This document shows positions 7,459 to 15,377 of a stretch of 19,408 nt of DNA, piece after piece; position 1 is the stretch's first letter, and every line of letters starts with the position of its first letter. Below the pieces are notes generated by a model. The model saw nothing but the letters and a program-made list of their open reading frames with translations. It was not told the DNA's origin and did no database searches. The translations under genes and the position numbers were made by a program. The DNA comes from an uncultured Clostridium sp. (GTDB taxonomy: Bacteria; Bacillota; Clostridia; TANB77; CAG-508). The stretch covers positions 1 through 19,408 of the forward strand of contig USFC01000023.1 in NCBI GenBank assembly GCA_900553865.1, read 5' to 3'.

Positions 7459-7550
7459 ATTTCCTCCCTGTTGTTCGTTTAATATTTTCTGCCTTTGTAA
7501 ATACTAATACCAATATTAACTTTAACATATAAATAAGAATAACTAAATCA

Positions 7551-7600
7551 AAAAAATGCCAAATCTTACTGCTTTTTCTCACAATAAGATTTGGCATTTT
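7551..7600 (-). terminator. Strong intrinsic terminator after the M23 exoprotein gene
   Basis: Perfect 16-bp stem AAAATGCCAAATCTTA (7553-7568) and TAAGATTTGGCATTTT (7585-7600) with a 16-base loop. On the minus strand it continues into a run of Ts. It lies just after the stop at 7622 and separates the exoprotein gene from the kinase pair. Confidence 0.92.
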
Positions 7601-7621
7601 TGTCTCATAATAACTAAGTAT

Positions 7622-10600
7622 TTACTTAACCTTAATTTTTACTATCTTCTTTGCATAATCATATTTATCTGTACTTTGTGCAATTACTAATATTCTGTAT
7701 GTACCTTTTGGTGCTCCTTTTTTTATAGTTACCTTTCCCTTTTTAGAAACCGAAATATACTTTGATACTTTTGAAGGCAAACATTTATAGATACTGTATT
7801 GCAACTGACCATCACCGGTAGTTTTCGCTTTTAAATTGAATACTACCTTTTTCTTCTTCAAATTGTTTACCTTATATTTTCTTATTTTAACAGTTGTGAT
7901 TTTTTGTTTCTTTAATATAACACTATCAACTGTTGATTTTGTTGTTATTACATCGTTTGCACTAGATTTTTCTTCTTGCTTTGATGATTCAACATTACTA
8001 ATATTCGTTTCTCTTTGTTGAATTGTACTATTATCTGCTACTGTCACTGTATAAGTAACTTGTGAGATTTCTGATACACCATTTTTTCCAACTGCCTGAA
8101 TTCCAATTGTATAAATTCCACTACTTGCAAACAAAGGTGCTGCCAGCATATATGAACTATTAATAGTATTTGCCATAATTACACCATTTAAATAAATGTT
8201 GTAGTACAAAACATTCGTATTTGTATTCCAAAAAACATTATAGTTTCCTGTTGCATCAACTATTCCTACAATTCCCTCCGGTTTCTTTACACTTTCAATA
8301 TTACCGGAAGTAGTAGTTTCATTAGATGGACTATACTCTGTTGTACTTAAATCTCCTATTGTAGTTGAAGCAGACTCACTTGTTTCATTTGTTACTGTAG
8401 ATTCTGTTGTACTTAAATCACTTGTTGTAGTTGGTTCATATTTAGTTGTTTCATCTATTACTGTAGATTCCGTTGTATCAACTTCTTCACCTATCTGAAT
8501 TGCACTATATGTAATTTCACTTTGATTCATATTATCTATTTTAGAATATGCGTAAATAACTGCACTTTCAGATATAACAAATGGTTTTTCATACTTTTCA
8601 AAAACATCTTCTCCCATATACATATCATCTGAATTCAATGAATCTTTATCTGCAATATAATAATATATATTTGCATTAGCAATAGTAGAATATAGCGCTA
8701 CCGTTTGTGCTGTTTTATATGTTCCTGACTGAACTGTAAAAATTGGACTTGGACTATCTTCTGTATATTGTGCAACCGGCGATATTACAATATCTTTAGT
8801 AACATACATTGCCTCATCATATCCATTCCAACATTTAAATACTTCATTAGCACTTGGTGCTGATAGATCATCCGGTATCTCAGCCTTTTCTCCATATGCT
8901 ATTTGTTGTTCACTTATAACATTTCCTTCCCAATCCTTAAAAATAACTGTATATTTTGTATCCTTATATGACGCTTCAACAATCATATTATCTGTAACTG
9001 TTTTAACTTCTTTATTTGCAGAATCTACCCATTTATCAAATTTTTGTCCTTCTTTACTTGGTATATTATCTGTTGTTAATTTATCACCATAATCGAACTC
9101 TTTAATTTCAAGAGATGTATTATCCCAGTCCACAAAAATAACTGTGCATTTTTTCTTCTTATACTGAGCTGTAATTACCATATTTTCACGTATATTTTTT
9201 AGACCTGTATCCCATCCTATAAAATCATATCCTTCTTTTTCAGGTGCCTCAGGTGCTTCTACTGTTCCACCATCTGCAACTTTCTTCTGCTCACCAATAC
9301 TATTTCCTTCATCGTCAACAAAATCTACTGTAAATACCTGTTTTGGTGCCTCGATTTTTCCTATTACCTGATAATTAGTTGAACCTTCAACACCTAAAGT
9401 TATAATAAAATCTCCTGTTTTTGCGGTTGGTTCTTCCTTTGTTATAAATTCAAATTTATAATGACCGTTTTCTCCAATTTTCACCTGACTAATATACTCA
9501 ATCTGACTTGCAATCGGATCTTCATTTTGTCCTTTATAAACTAATAATGTTGCAACTTTACCTGCTGAATTAGGAATATCTCCCTCTACTGTTCTCTTTA
9601 CACCATTTTTATCTTCTAAAGTATCTTTTGTTTTATATTCTAAACTTGAAGATTCATCATTTACATCGGCACTATACCATGAATCCTCTCCTGTTCCATT
9701 AAACAAATCAATACCGTCATCAACAGTAGCTATTTTCTTTAATTCTGTAAATGTTCTGTTATATTCCCATTCTCCAGGATATTCCATACTATCAGCATAT
9801 TTACTTGTATATGTATATACAATCTTTCCATTATTTATGTTTGTATATTTATACCTTTTATAGTTATAGCAAGGAACATCTGTTGAATTTGTTTTAAATC
9901 TATATGTTGTTCTTGTCTCCACCTTTTTATCAGATGAACTATCAACTTTCGTAGCCTGCCAATTGCTGAACTCATTCATCCAATATGTATAATTTTTATA
10001 TTCTTGTCTTGTTCTGTATCTGTAAATAGGGTAAATTACCTGTCCTTTACCATTACCTGAAACACTTGCACTTTGCGGTTCACCATTATTACATCCATTT
10101 AGTTCAAAATACCAGCTTACACCATTTATTATTACTCTACCTTTAGTTTTTAAATTTGAACCTGCCTCATCTGTTGTTAAATATCCTCTGGCGTATCCCG
10201 AAACTGTATCCTCTGTCTGCACCCATGTCAATACTGCTCCACAATTTGAGCAAGCTCCTCCAAAAGGATCTCTTCTTCCACACCTACTACATGCAAACGC
10301 ACATATTCTATAACCGTTTTGAGATTGAACATCTGTTAAAGTGTTAGCTCCAACCCAGTTTCTAGACCATCCCGACCAGTTTCCCCATGATGTATATGTT
10401 CCTGTATTCGATGTATTTGTTAATGAATATCCATTAGGTGTAGTTGGTGTACCTGTTGACTTAATTATTTTAGAATCTTTATATCTATATTCAGTTCTGG
10501 ATTCTTTAATTATATCTTCGCCTTCAGGAACGGTAGTACTCCAATCTGACCATTCGTTTCCTACATCTACAGCACCTGTAACTATTTTTGATTTAGGTGT

Positions 10601-12094
10601 TCCTGTTGTTTCATCATCGATTACACCTATCATAGAAACCTGTACTCTTGATGCTAATCCTGAATATAATACAGTTATTTTTTCTGATAATTCATCTGTT
10701 TCCGGCATACTAATTGCTCTGGTTTCAGATGCAACCATTTTTCCTGATTTAGTCATTAACGCAACAACTAATTTTCCTTTTGTAAAATTATCCGGGAAAT
10801 TAGTTAAATTTACATTAACTGTATATCCTGTACCTTCATCATTTCTCGTTGCACTTTTAATTTCTGTTACAATTGGTAAATCTGAATTTTCCCATACATA
10901 TGTTGCTTTAACTGTCAATGACTTTTTAACTTCTTTATACTCATTTGTACTCCATCCTGCAAAAATATATCCATTTTTACAAGGAATATCTGTAGGTTCG
11001 TTTGCCGATGACATATATTCAACCTTTTGAACCTTATCTATAACATCTCCTTTATAATCTACAAATGATACAGAATATGTATTTATTTTATATATTGCTT
11101 TAATTGTTGTATTTGCTTTTACATTCTTTCCATCTGAACTCCAATTTTGGAATGTATATCCTTCTCTCTCCGGTGGAACAGGTGTAGATGCATTTCCTCC
11201 CCATTTAACACTTTGTGGATTGCCAATAGTTTGATTTTCCCAATCTACATATTGAACCAAAACATTGTCATGAGCAATGCAATTAGCCGAACTGTTATTT
11301 CCACTTGTTCCTGCTGAATTTGACGCACTTACTGTTACTTTATATGTGCCTGCATTTCTAATAGAAAATGACACACTTGTTCCACTAATACTTGTTGATT
11401 GATTATATGCACTATTAGTAGTACAAATTAACTTAACATCATACCTTGTTGCTCCGGAAGATGCATTCCAACTTGCTGTAAGTGCATCACCTATTCCTAA
11501 ATCAGATTTATTAATTCTAATATTTGCTGGAGCTTGCGGTGTTACATTAATATTATAAATGTAACTTTCATTCATTGGATTAACTGCCGCTGCTGACTGC
11601 CACCAACTCCATGAATTAGTTATCTTGAAATGCAAATGTGGACCCGTTGCTGCCCCGGTCATTCCTACTTTTCCTAATTCCTGCCCCATTTTAACGTAAG
11701 CTCCCGGATATACATTAGCCGGAATACTACCATATATCATATGTGCATATGAATAATGTCTACCATCAATACCTTTAATAACAACACCTGTACCAAATTC
11801 ATGACATCTATCACATTTATCATAAATACCTAAATTATGTTCACAAGTAAATTTATACTCAACCGTACCATCTAATGCAGCTCTAACAGTCGCACCATAT
11901 ATGCTGCCATCATTGATATCTATAGCATCATGCCAGCTAGTCACTCCTCTACTTAAGCTTGTATGACCTTCGACCGGCCATAATAAAGTCGTTGATGCCT
12001 TAACTTGTTGTTGATACGCAGGCATACTTGTTAAAATCATTACAAAAGTAAGTATAATTACCATCATTTTTCGTACTATTTTATTTTTTTTCAA
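7622..12094 (-). CDS. Large secreted M23 metallopeptidase with InlB-type repeats
   Basis: M23 enzymes cut peptidoglycan cross-bridges outside the cell. The 1490 residues begin with a signal peptide (VRKMMVIILTFVMILTSMPA). The M23 domain (about 36-165) has zinc ligands H55 and D59 (WHDAIDI), H118 and H153/H155 (GPHLHF). It carries an unusual insertion, C84-x-H86 and C94-x-x-C97-H98. An Ig/FN3-like domain (about 185-270), two InlB B-type repeats (277-398) and a beta-rich region follow. That region holds four cysteines near 598-621 (CSRCG, CSNCG) and YRYRTR phrases. Three more InlB repeats span 920-1112, then a chitobiase-type C-terminal-like domain (1113-1200). A Thr/Ser-rich linker, an FN3-like domain and a Lys-rich Ig-like C-terminus close it. 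No LPXTG is seen. The start is TTG at 12094, supported by AGAGG upstream; the next in-frame ATG has no ribosome site. Wall remodelling or surface binding is likely; substrate unknown. Confidence 0.9.
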   Translation of the reverse strand: MKKNKIVRKMMVIILTFVMILTSMPAYQQQVKASTTLLWPVEGHTSLSRGVTSWHDAIDINDGSIYGATVRAALDGTVEYKFTCEHNLGIYDKCDRCHEFGTGVVIKGIDGRHYSYAHMIYGSIPANVYPGAYVKMGQELGKVGMTGAATGPHLHFKITNSWSWWQSAAAVNPMNESYIYNINVTPQAPANIRINKSDLGIGDALTASWNASSGATRYDVKLICTTNSAYNQSTSISGTSVSFSIRNAGTYKVTVSASNSAGTSGNNSSANCIAHDNVLVQYVDWENQTIGNPQSVKWGGNASTPVPPEREGYTFQNWSSDGKNVKANTTIKAIYKINTYSVSFVDYKGDVIDKVQKVEYMSSANEPTDIPCKNGYIFAGWSTNEYKEVKKSLTVKATYVWENSDLPIVTEIKSATRNDEGTGYTVNVNLTNFPDNFTKGKLVVALMTKSGKMVASETRAISMPETDELSEKITVLYSGLASRVQVSMIGVIDDETTGTPKSKIVTGAVDVGNEWSDWSTTVPEGEDIIKESRTEYRYKDSKIIKSTGTPTTPNGYSLTNTSNTGTYTSWGNWSGWSRNWVGANTLTDVQSQNGYRICAFACSRCGRRDPFGGACSNCGAVLTWVQTEDTVSGYARGYLTTDEAGSNLKTKGRVIINGVSWYFELNGCNNGEPQSASVSGNGKGQVIYPIYRYRTRQEYKNYTYWMNEFSNWQATKVDSSSDKKVETRTTYRFKTNSTDVPCYNYKRYKYTNINNGKIVYTYTSKYADSMEYPGEWEYNRTFTELKKIATVDDGIDLFNGTGEDSWYSADVNDESSSLEYKTKDTLEDKNGVKRTVEGDIPNSAGKVATLLVYKGQNEDPIASQIEYISQVKIGENGHYKFEFITKEEPTAKTGDFIITLGVEGSTNYQVIGKIEAPKQVFTVDFVDDEGNSIGEQKKVADGGTVEAPEAPEKEGYDFIGWDTGLKNIRENMVITAQYKKKKCTVIFVDWDNTSLEIKEFDYGDKLTTDNIPSKEGQKFDKWVDSANKEVKTVTDNMIVEASYKDTKYTVIFKDWEGNVISEQQIAYGEKAEIPDDLSAPSANEVFKCWNGYDEAMYVTKDIVISPVAQYTEDSPSPIFTVQSGTYKTAQTVALYSTIANANIYYYIADKDSLNSDDMYMGEDVFEKYEKPFVISESAVIYAYSKIDNMNQSEITYSAIQIGEEVDTTESTVIDETTKYEPTTTSDLSTTESTVTNETSESASTTIGDLSTTEYSPSNETTTSGNIESVKKPEGIVGIVDATGNYNVFWNTNTNVLYYNIYLNGVIMANTINSSYMLAAPLFASSGIYTIGIQAVGKNGVSEISQVTYTVTVADNSTIQQRETNISNVESSKQEEKSSANDVITTKSTVDSVILKKQKITTVKIRKYKVNNLKKKKVVFNLKAKTTGDGQLQYSIYKCLPSKVSKYISVSKKGKVTIKKGAPKGTYRILVIAQSTDKYDYAKKIVKIKVK
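8337..8483 (-). repeat. 66-bp tandem repeat in the Thr/Ser linker
   Basis: TCTGTTGTACTTAAATC occurs at 8337 and 8403, and a decayed third copy begins near 8469. The period is 66 bases, or 22 codons, encoding STTESTVxxET-type units. Such a repeat may change copy number by slippage without shifting the frame and alter linker length. Confidence 0.7.
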
Positions 12095-12110
12095 CTAAAT
12101 CGCCTCTTTT

Positions 12111-12188
12111 CTATTTTTCAATTTTCTTTATGCTATCTATGTCATATATTCCAAATGGTGTACAGTAATACGCTGAATTCTCCGTCAT
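12111..12188 (-). CDS. 25-codon open frame upstream of the exoprotein gene, leader peptide or gene fragment
   Basis: The frame reads MTENSAYYCTPFGIYD and ends SIKKIEK, stopping 16 bases before the TTG of the exoprotein. AAAAGGA lies upstream, but only three bases from the ATG, which is closer than normal. The same frame stays open upstream (KKVKIKGT) back to a TAA beside the REP-like element, so it may be the C-terminal fragment of a gene cut off there. No relative was recognised. A translated leader peptide or chance frame are alternatives. Confidence 0.3.
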   Translation of the reverse strand: MTENSAYYCTPFGIYDIDSIKKIEK

Positions 12189-12241
12189 AGTTCCTTTTAT
12201 TTTAACTTTTTTCGCTTAAGTACTCAGAAACATAACAAAGT

Positions 12242-12295
12242 AGGAGTGTCCCCTATGTTCCGAATTCGGAACGAAAAGGACCGTCCCTAGTGTTC
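12242..12295. repeat. REP-like palindromic element with AGGGACGGTCC and GGGGACACTCC motifs
   Basis: The centre is a perfect 16-base palindrome GTTCCGAATTCGGAAC (12257-12272). It is flanked by two related 19-base words in direct orientation, at 12242-12260 and 12277-12295, with 14 of 19 bases identical. On the minus strand it reads CTAGGGACGGTCC, the palindrome, then ATAGGGGACACTCC. Words of this type are familiar from intergenic repeats of clostridia associated with REP-type Y1 transposases; this link is from memory. The composition is GC-rich compared with its surroundings. It overlaps the last codons of miaB. Confidence 0.75.
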
Positions 12296-13696
12296 TCCTT
12301 TTAAATACCACATATGTTCAGAAACTATTTTTACATCAACCATTTTTCCTATTAAACTTTTATCGCCTTCAAAAACAACAACTTTATTTGAATCTGTTCT
12401 TCCTGTTAACATTTCTTCATTATTTTTGCTTGTCCCTTCAACAAATATTTTTTGCATTGTTCCTATATATGTTTGGTTATTTTCAGCTATTTGACTTTCT
12501 ACTAGAGCTTTTAGTTTGTCAAAATTTTTATGTTTTATTTCTTCTGGTATTTGGTCTTCCATTTTATCTGCTGGTGTTCCAACTCTTCTTGAGTATATAA
12601 ACATAAATACTTGTTCAAATTTTACTTTTCTTACTACATCTAGTGTATCTTCAAATTCTTCTGTAGTCTCCCCCGGAAATCCTACTATTATATCTGTTGT
12701 AAATCTTACATTTGGTATTTTTTCTCTTATTTTATCTACTAAATTCAAATATTGTTCTTTAGTATATTTTCTATTCATTCTTTTTAATACTTCTGTACTT
12801 CCAGATTGAAGAGGTAAATGTACTAATTTGCATACTTTATCACAATCACGTATCGCGTCTATTACATCATCTGTAAAATCCTTTGGATGTGGTGATACAA
12901 AGCGTATTCTATCTATTCCATCTATTTTATTTACTGCTCTTAAAAGTGTTGCAAATGAGTTAACTCCATCATATTCTTCAAATTCTATATTATTTTCACG
13001 TTCTACTCTTAGATATGAATTTACATTTTGACCCAAAAGTGTAACTTCTTTATATCCTTGCTTAGCTAATTCTTTTATTTCTTCTATTATATCTCTTGGA
13101 TTTCTGCTTCTTTCTCTTCCTCTTACATATGGAACTATACAATATGTACAGAAATTATTACATCCATTCATAATTGTCACAGAAGCCTTAGTTTTATCAC
13201 TCCTAGAGATAGGAATTCCTTCCACAATTTCACCATCTATATCTAATATATCACGTATTTTTCTATTTTCTTCTAAAGCTTTATATAAGTCTTCTGGAAA
13301 TTTATGAAGTGTATGTGTGCCAAATATTACATCTACATATGGATAGCTTTCTTTTAGTTTTTTTATAATATGTTCTTCTTGCATCATGCATCCACCAATT
13401 GCTATTATTGTACCTTTTTCTTCTTTTTGTTTTTTTACCTCTCCTACTTTTCCAAAAAGTTTTTCCTCTGCATTTTCACGAACACAGCAAGTATTGAATA
13501 AAACTAAGTCTGCTTCTTTCATATTTTCTGTTTTTGTATAATTCATTTTTTCAAGCATTCCACATAATTTTTCAGAATCATTTTCATTTAATTGACATCC
13601 CATTGTCATTATGTAGTATTTTAAACCTTTATTTTCATTTATTTTATTTACTTTTTCTATGTATTTTAGCTCTTCATCTATATTTACTATTTTCAC
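12287..13696 (-). CDS. miaB: MiaB, tRNA (N6-isopentenyl adenosine-37) methylthiotransferase
   Basis: MiaB is a radical-SAM enzyme that adds a methylthio group to i6A37 in tRNAs reading UNN codons. The 469 residues contain the N-terminal methylthiotransferase domain with its three iron-sulfur cysteines C34 (TMGCQLNEND), C70 (FNTCCVRENAEE) and C103 (GGCMMQ). The radical-SAM motif C179-x3-C183-x2-C186 (CNNFCTYCIVPYVRGRERSR) comes next. Further conserved stretches are LLGQNVNSY, HLPLQSGS, TTDIIVGFPGET and YSRRVGTPA, and a C-terminal TRAM domain follows. About 25 residues precede the usual start of the domain. The start is GTG at 13696 with GAGGAG six bases upstream. The stop codon TAG is the first part of the REP-like element, so the last residues (LKGEH) may be shaped by that insertion; relatives commonly end in LKGE plus a few residues. 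Confidence 0.97.
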   Translation of the reverse strand: MKIVNIDEELKYIEKVNKINENKGLKYYIMTMGCQLNENDSEKLCGMLEKMNYTKTENMKEADLVLFNTCCVRENAEEKLFGKVGEVKKQKEEKGTIIAIGGCMMQEEHIIKKLKESYPYVDVIFGTHTLHKFPEDLYKALEENRKIRDILDIDGEIVEGIPISRSDKTKASVTIMNGCNNFCTYCIVPYVRGRERSRNPRDIIEEIKELAKQGYKEVTLLGQNVNSYLRVERENNIEFEEYDGVNSFATLLRAVNKIDGIDRIRFVSPHPKDFTDDVIDAIRDCDKVCKLVHLPLQSGSTEVLKRMNRKYTKEQYLNLVDKIREKIPNVRFTTDIIVGFPGETTEEFEDTLDVVRKVKFEQVFMFIYSRRVGTPADKMEDQIPEEIKHKNFDKLKALVESQIAENNQTYIGTMQKIFVEGTSKNNEEMLTGRTDSNKVVVFEGDKSLIGKMVDVKIVSEHMWYLKGEH

Positions 13697-13763
13697 TTTT
13701 TTCTCCTCATTTTCTACTTTTCTACTCGCCTATTATATATTAATTTTAGGTTTTTTTCAATAG

Positions 13764-13790
13764 AAAAAGTCGACATTTTGTCGACTTTTA
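13764..13790. terminator. Hairpin with GTCGAC arms, possible terminator before miaB
   Basis: AAAAGTCGAC (13765-13774), ATTTT, GTCGACTTTT (13780-13789). On the minus strand it is followed by TTTTTCTATTG and would end transcription about 70 bases before miaB. Then miaB must have its own promoter in between, but none is obvious. Confidence 0.55.
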
Positions 13791-13792
13791 TC

Positions 13793-13912
13793 TTAACTTA
13801 TAAAATACTGATATTGTTTAAATCGTTGTTCAATTTTTAAAAGACGTTTTTGTAATAATCCTGCCTTTGATAAATAACCACTAAGTTTATTTAAATAATG
13901 ATTAACAATTTT
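13793..13912 (-). other. Open frame without start codon between rpmE and miaB
   Basis: From a TAA upstream the frame runs about 40 codons (IVNHYLNKLSGYLSKAGLL, then QKRLLKIEQRFKQYQYFIS) to a TAA beside the GTCGAC hairpin. No ATG, GTG or TTG with a ribosome site fits it. It could be the tail of a lost gene or chance. The rest of 13697-14001 holds the two hairpins only. Confidence 0.25.
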
Positions 13913-13959
13913 TTTTATTTTTGTCAAATAAAAAACCAAAATCTAGTTTCTGTAGAACA

Positions 13960-13986
13960 TAAAAAAAGAATGACTTTTGCCATTCT
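13960..13986 (-). terminator. Intrinsic terminator after rpmE
   Basis: Minus strand AGAATG (13986-13981), 8-base loop, CATTCT (13972-13967), then seven Ts. It starts 16 bases after the rpmE stop. Confidence 0.8.
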
Positions 13987-14001
13987 AATTTATACATCTT
14001 C

Positions 14002-14202
14002 TTATTGAAGTCCATATTTTTTCTTGAATTTATCTGCTCTACCACCAGTTGTTTCTCTTTTTAAGTTACCTGTCCAATATGGATGACATTTTGAACATAT
14101 ATCAACTTTCATATCAGATTTTGTTGAATTTGTTTTCATTACATTTCCACAAGCACATGTTATTGTTGCTTCTGTATATTCTGGGTGTATTCCTTCTTTC
14201 AT
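14002..14202 (-). CDS. rpmE: Ribosomal protein L31, zinc-binding form
   Basis: The 66 residues starting MKEGIHPEYTEATITCACGN cover the whole L31 family and end in the typical DKFKKKYGLQ. Cysteines C16, C18, C36 and C39 (CACG, CSKCH) form the zinc site of the C+ type. Such forms are used when zinc is plentiful and are replaced by a cysteine-free paralogue under zinc starvation. A longer frame reaches back to 14235, but the start at 14202 fits the family and has GAGGTG upstream, so the shorter form is chosen. A strong terminator follows directly, so it is probably a single-gene unit or the last gene of one with the small protein upstream. Confidence 0.96.
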   Translation of the reverse strand: MKEGIHPEYTEATITCACGNVMKTNSTKSDMKVDICSKCHPYWTGNLKRETTGGRADKFKKKYGLQ

Positions 14203-14296
14203 TATGTATTCACCTCTTCCTCTCTTTATTAACAAAATATCGTCATTTATAATAACATATTTTTTTTACTTTTTCAATACTTTTTTATTTTTTTGT

Positions 14297-14458
14297 TTAC
14301 TTAATTCTATTTTCTTTTTCTTGCTCTTGTACATATTGCGCTGATGCTTGCAATTCCTGCTCTAATGAGTTTTTACGTACTATTTTGTTTACTATATTAA
14401 ATAAACATGCTACTAGTAAAATAAATAGCAATACTTTTTTCCAAATTTTAGCTATCAT
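14297..14458 (-). CDS. 53-residue membrane protein with coiled-coil-like tail
   Basis: Not recognised as a named family. MIAKIWKKVLLFILLVACLF gives a positively charged start and one membrane segment (about residues 9-25). A charged helix rich in Gln and Glu (SLEQELQASAQYVQEQEKEN) then suggests a coiled coil on one face of the membrane. AGAGGG stands six to seven bases before the ATG, and a near-perfect sigma-A promoter lies 30-60 bases upstream, so this is very probably a real gene. It precedes rpmE in the same direction, with about 95 bases between them. The shape recalls small division or scaffold proteins, but it is too short to claim FtsL or DivIC. Confidence 0.75.
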   Translation of the reverse strand: MIAKIWKKVLLFILLVACLFNIVNKIVRKNSLEQELQASAQYVQEQEKENRIK

Positions 14459-14490
14459 TTTTTTCCCTCTCAATTTGTATTACATAATTT

Positions 14491-14518
14491 ATTATACTAT
14501 ATTTTTTCATTTTGTCAA
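14491..14518 (-). promoter_or_regulatory. Sigma-A promoter of the 53-residue membrane protein gene
   Basis: TTGACA (14518-14513), 16 bases, TATAAT (14496-14491), both boxes perfect. RNA should start near 14484, giving a leader of about 25 bases. Confidence 0.9.
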
Positions 14519-14681
14519 CCACCTGCACTTTTATTTTTCACTATAGGAACATTTTTATACTCTAAAAAGATGTTTATAATACTTTTCTTTCTTTAAGTAT
14601 ATTTTTTATAAATTAGCTATGGCTAAATATTATGGATAATAATAAATAAAAAATTACTATATTCGAAAGGATTTTTTAGCT

Positions 14682-15371
14682 ATGAAAAAAAATAAAATTA
14701 TAATATTTGCTGTTTTATTTGTTGTTATTGCTGCTTTAGCTTTTTTAGCTTTTTTTATGAATAATAAAAAATCTTCAACTGATAATAAAGACTATTTTTC
14801 TGACTTTTCCGATGCCCAAAAGACTTCTTTTAATGTAAACCAAGAAATTGCTCAAAACAGAATTTATAGTATTGTTGAAAATAAAAATGAAATATTAAAT
14901 AATATTGATTCAAACACTGGAACTGAAATTTCTTCTTATTCTACTCAAATAAAGGATAAATCTGAAGGCAGATTGATAAATATTGAACTTACTTGTTCTG
15001 CCTTAAATGGTGCTATTATTCATAAAGGTGAAACTTTTTCTTTCAACCATGTGGTTGGAAAACCCACTATAGAAAAAGGTTATAAAGAAGCTAGCATTAT
15101 TATTAATCATAAGACTGAAAAAGGAATTGGCGGTGGGAATTGCCAAGTAAGTAGCACTTTATATAATGCTGTACTTGAAGCTGGCAATTCGCTTACCGTT
15201 ATAGAAAGACATGCCCATGGAAAGAGCGTAACATATGTTCCAAAAGATAGAGATGCTGCTGTTTCTTATGGTTCTTTAGATTTCAAGTTTCGTAATGATT
15301 CTAACTCTGATATTTGCATAAATGCCTCTTCTGATAACAATACTATTTCTATTACCTTGCTGAATATTTAA
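14682..15371 (+). CDS. Membrane-anchored VanW-domain protein
   Basis: The 229 residues start with a membrane segment (about 5-26) and a polar linker. The VanW domain follows from about residue 97: CSALNGAIIHKGETFSFN, GKPTIEKGYKEA, GIGGGNCQVSSTLYNAVLEA (C154), then VIERHAHGKSVTYVPKDRDA and VSYGSLDFKFRN. The domain was first seen in some vancomycin-resistance clusters but is widespread in Firmicutes; its biochemical role is not settled. It is a cell-surface protein here, without van genes nearby, so resistance should not be inferred. AAAGGA lies ten bases before the ATG. It is the only well supported plus-strand gene and converges with the carboxypeptidase gene, with just six bases between the stops and no terminator in the gap. 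Confidence 0.92.
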   Translation: MKKNKIIIFAVLFVVIAALAFLAFFMNNKKSSTDNKDYFSDFSDAQKTSFNVNQEIAQNRIYSIVENKNEILNNIDSNTGTEISSYSTQIKDKSEGRLINIELTCSALNGAIIHKGETFSFNHVVGKPTIEKGYKEASIIINHKTEKGIGGGNCQVSSTLYNAVLEAGNSLTVIERHAHGKSVTYVPKDRDAAVSYGSLDFKFRNDSNSDICINASSDNNTISITLLNI

Positions 15372-15377
15372 TTTATT

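Noticed and set aside
7442..7528. 28-codon minus-strand frame overlapping the start of the second kinase, tested as an AgrD-like peptide
   Set aside because: No ribosome site, no cysteine, and it overlaps the strong ribosome site of the kinase.
10341..11030. A 229-codon plus-strand frame opposite the exoprotein gene
   Set aside because: It lies antisense to a well supported coding region and has no recognisable domain; the bias of the Thr/Ser-rich gene keeps the opposite strand open.
12388..13743. Several plus-strand frames opposite miaB
   Set aside because: Leu/Phe-rich mirror images of an AT-rich gene without ribosome sites.
14203..14235. An 11-residue N-terminal extension of L31
   Set aside because: The start at 14202 fits the family and has GAGGTG at the right distance; the extension would contain the ribosome site itself.
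14682..15371. VanW domain as a sign of vancomycin resistance
   Set aside because: No vanH, vanA/B, vanX, vanS or vanR is present, and the domain is widespread in non-resistant Firmicutes.
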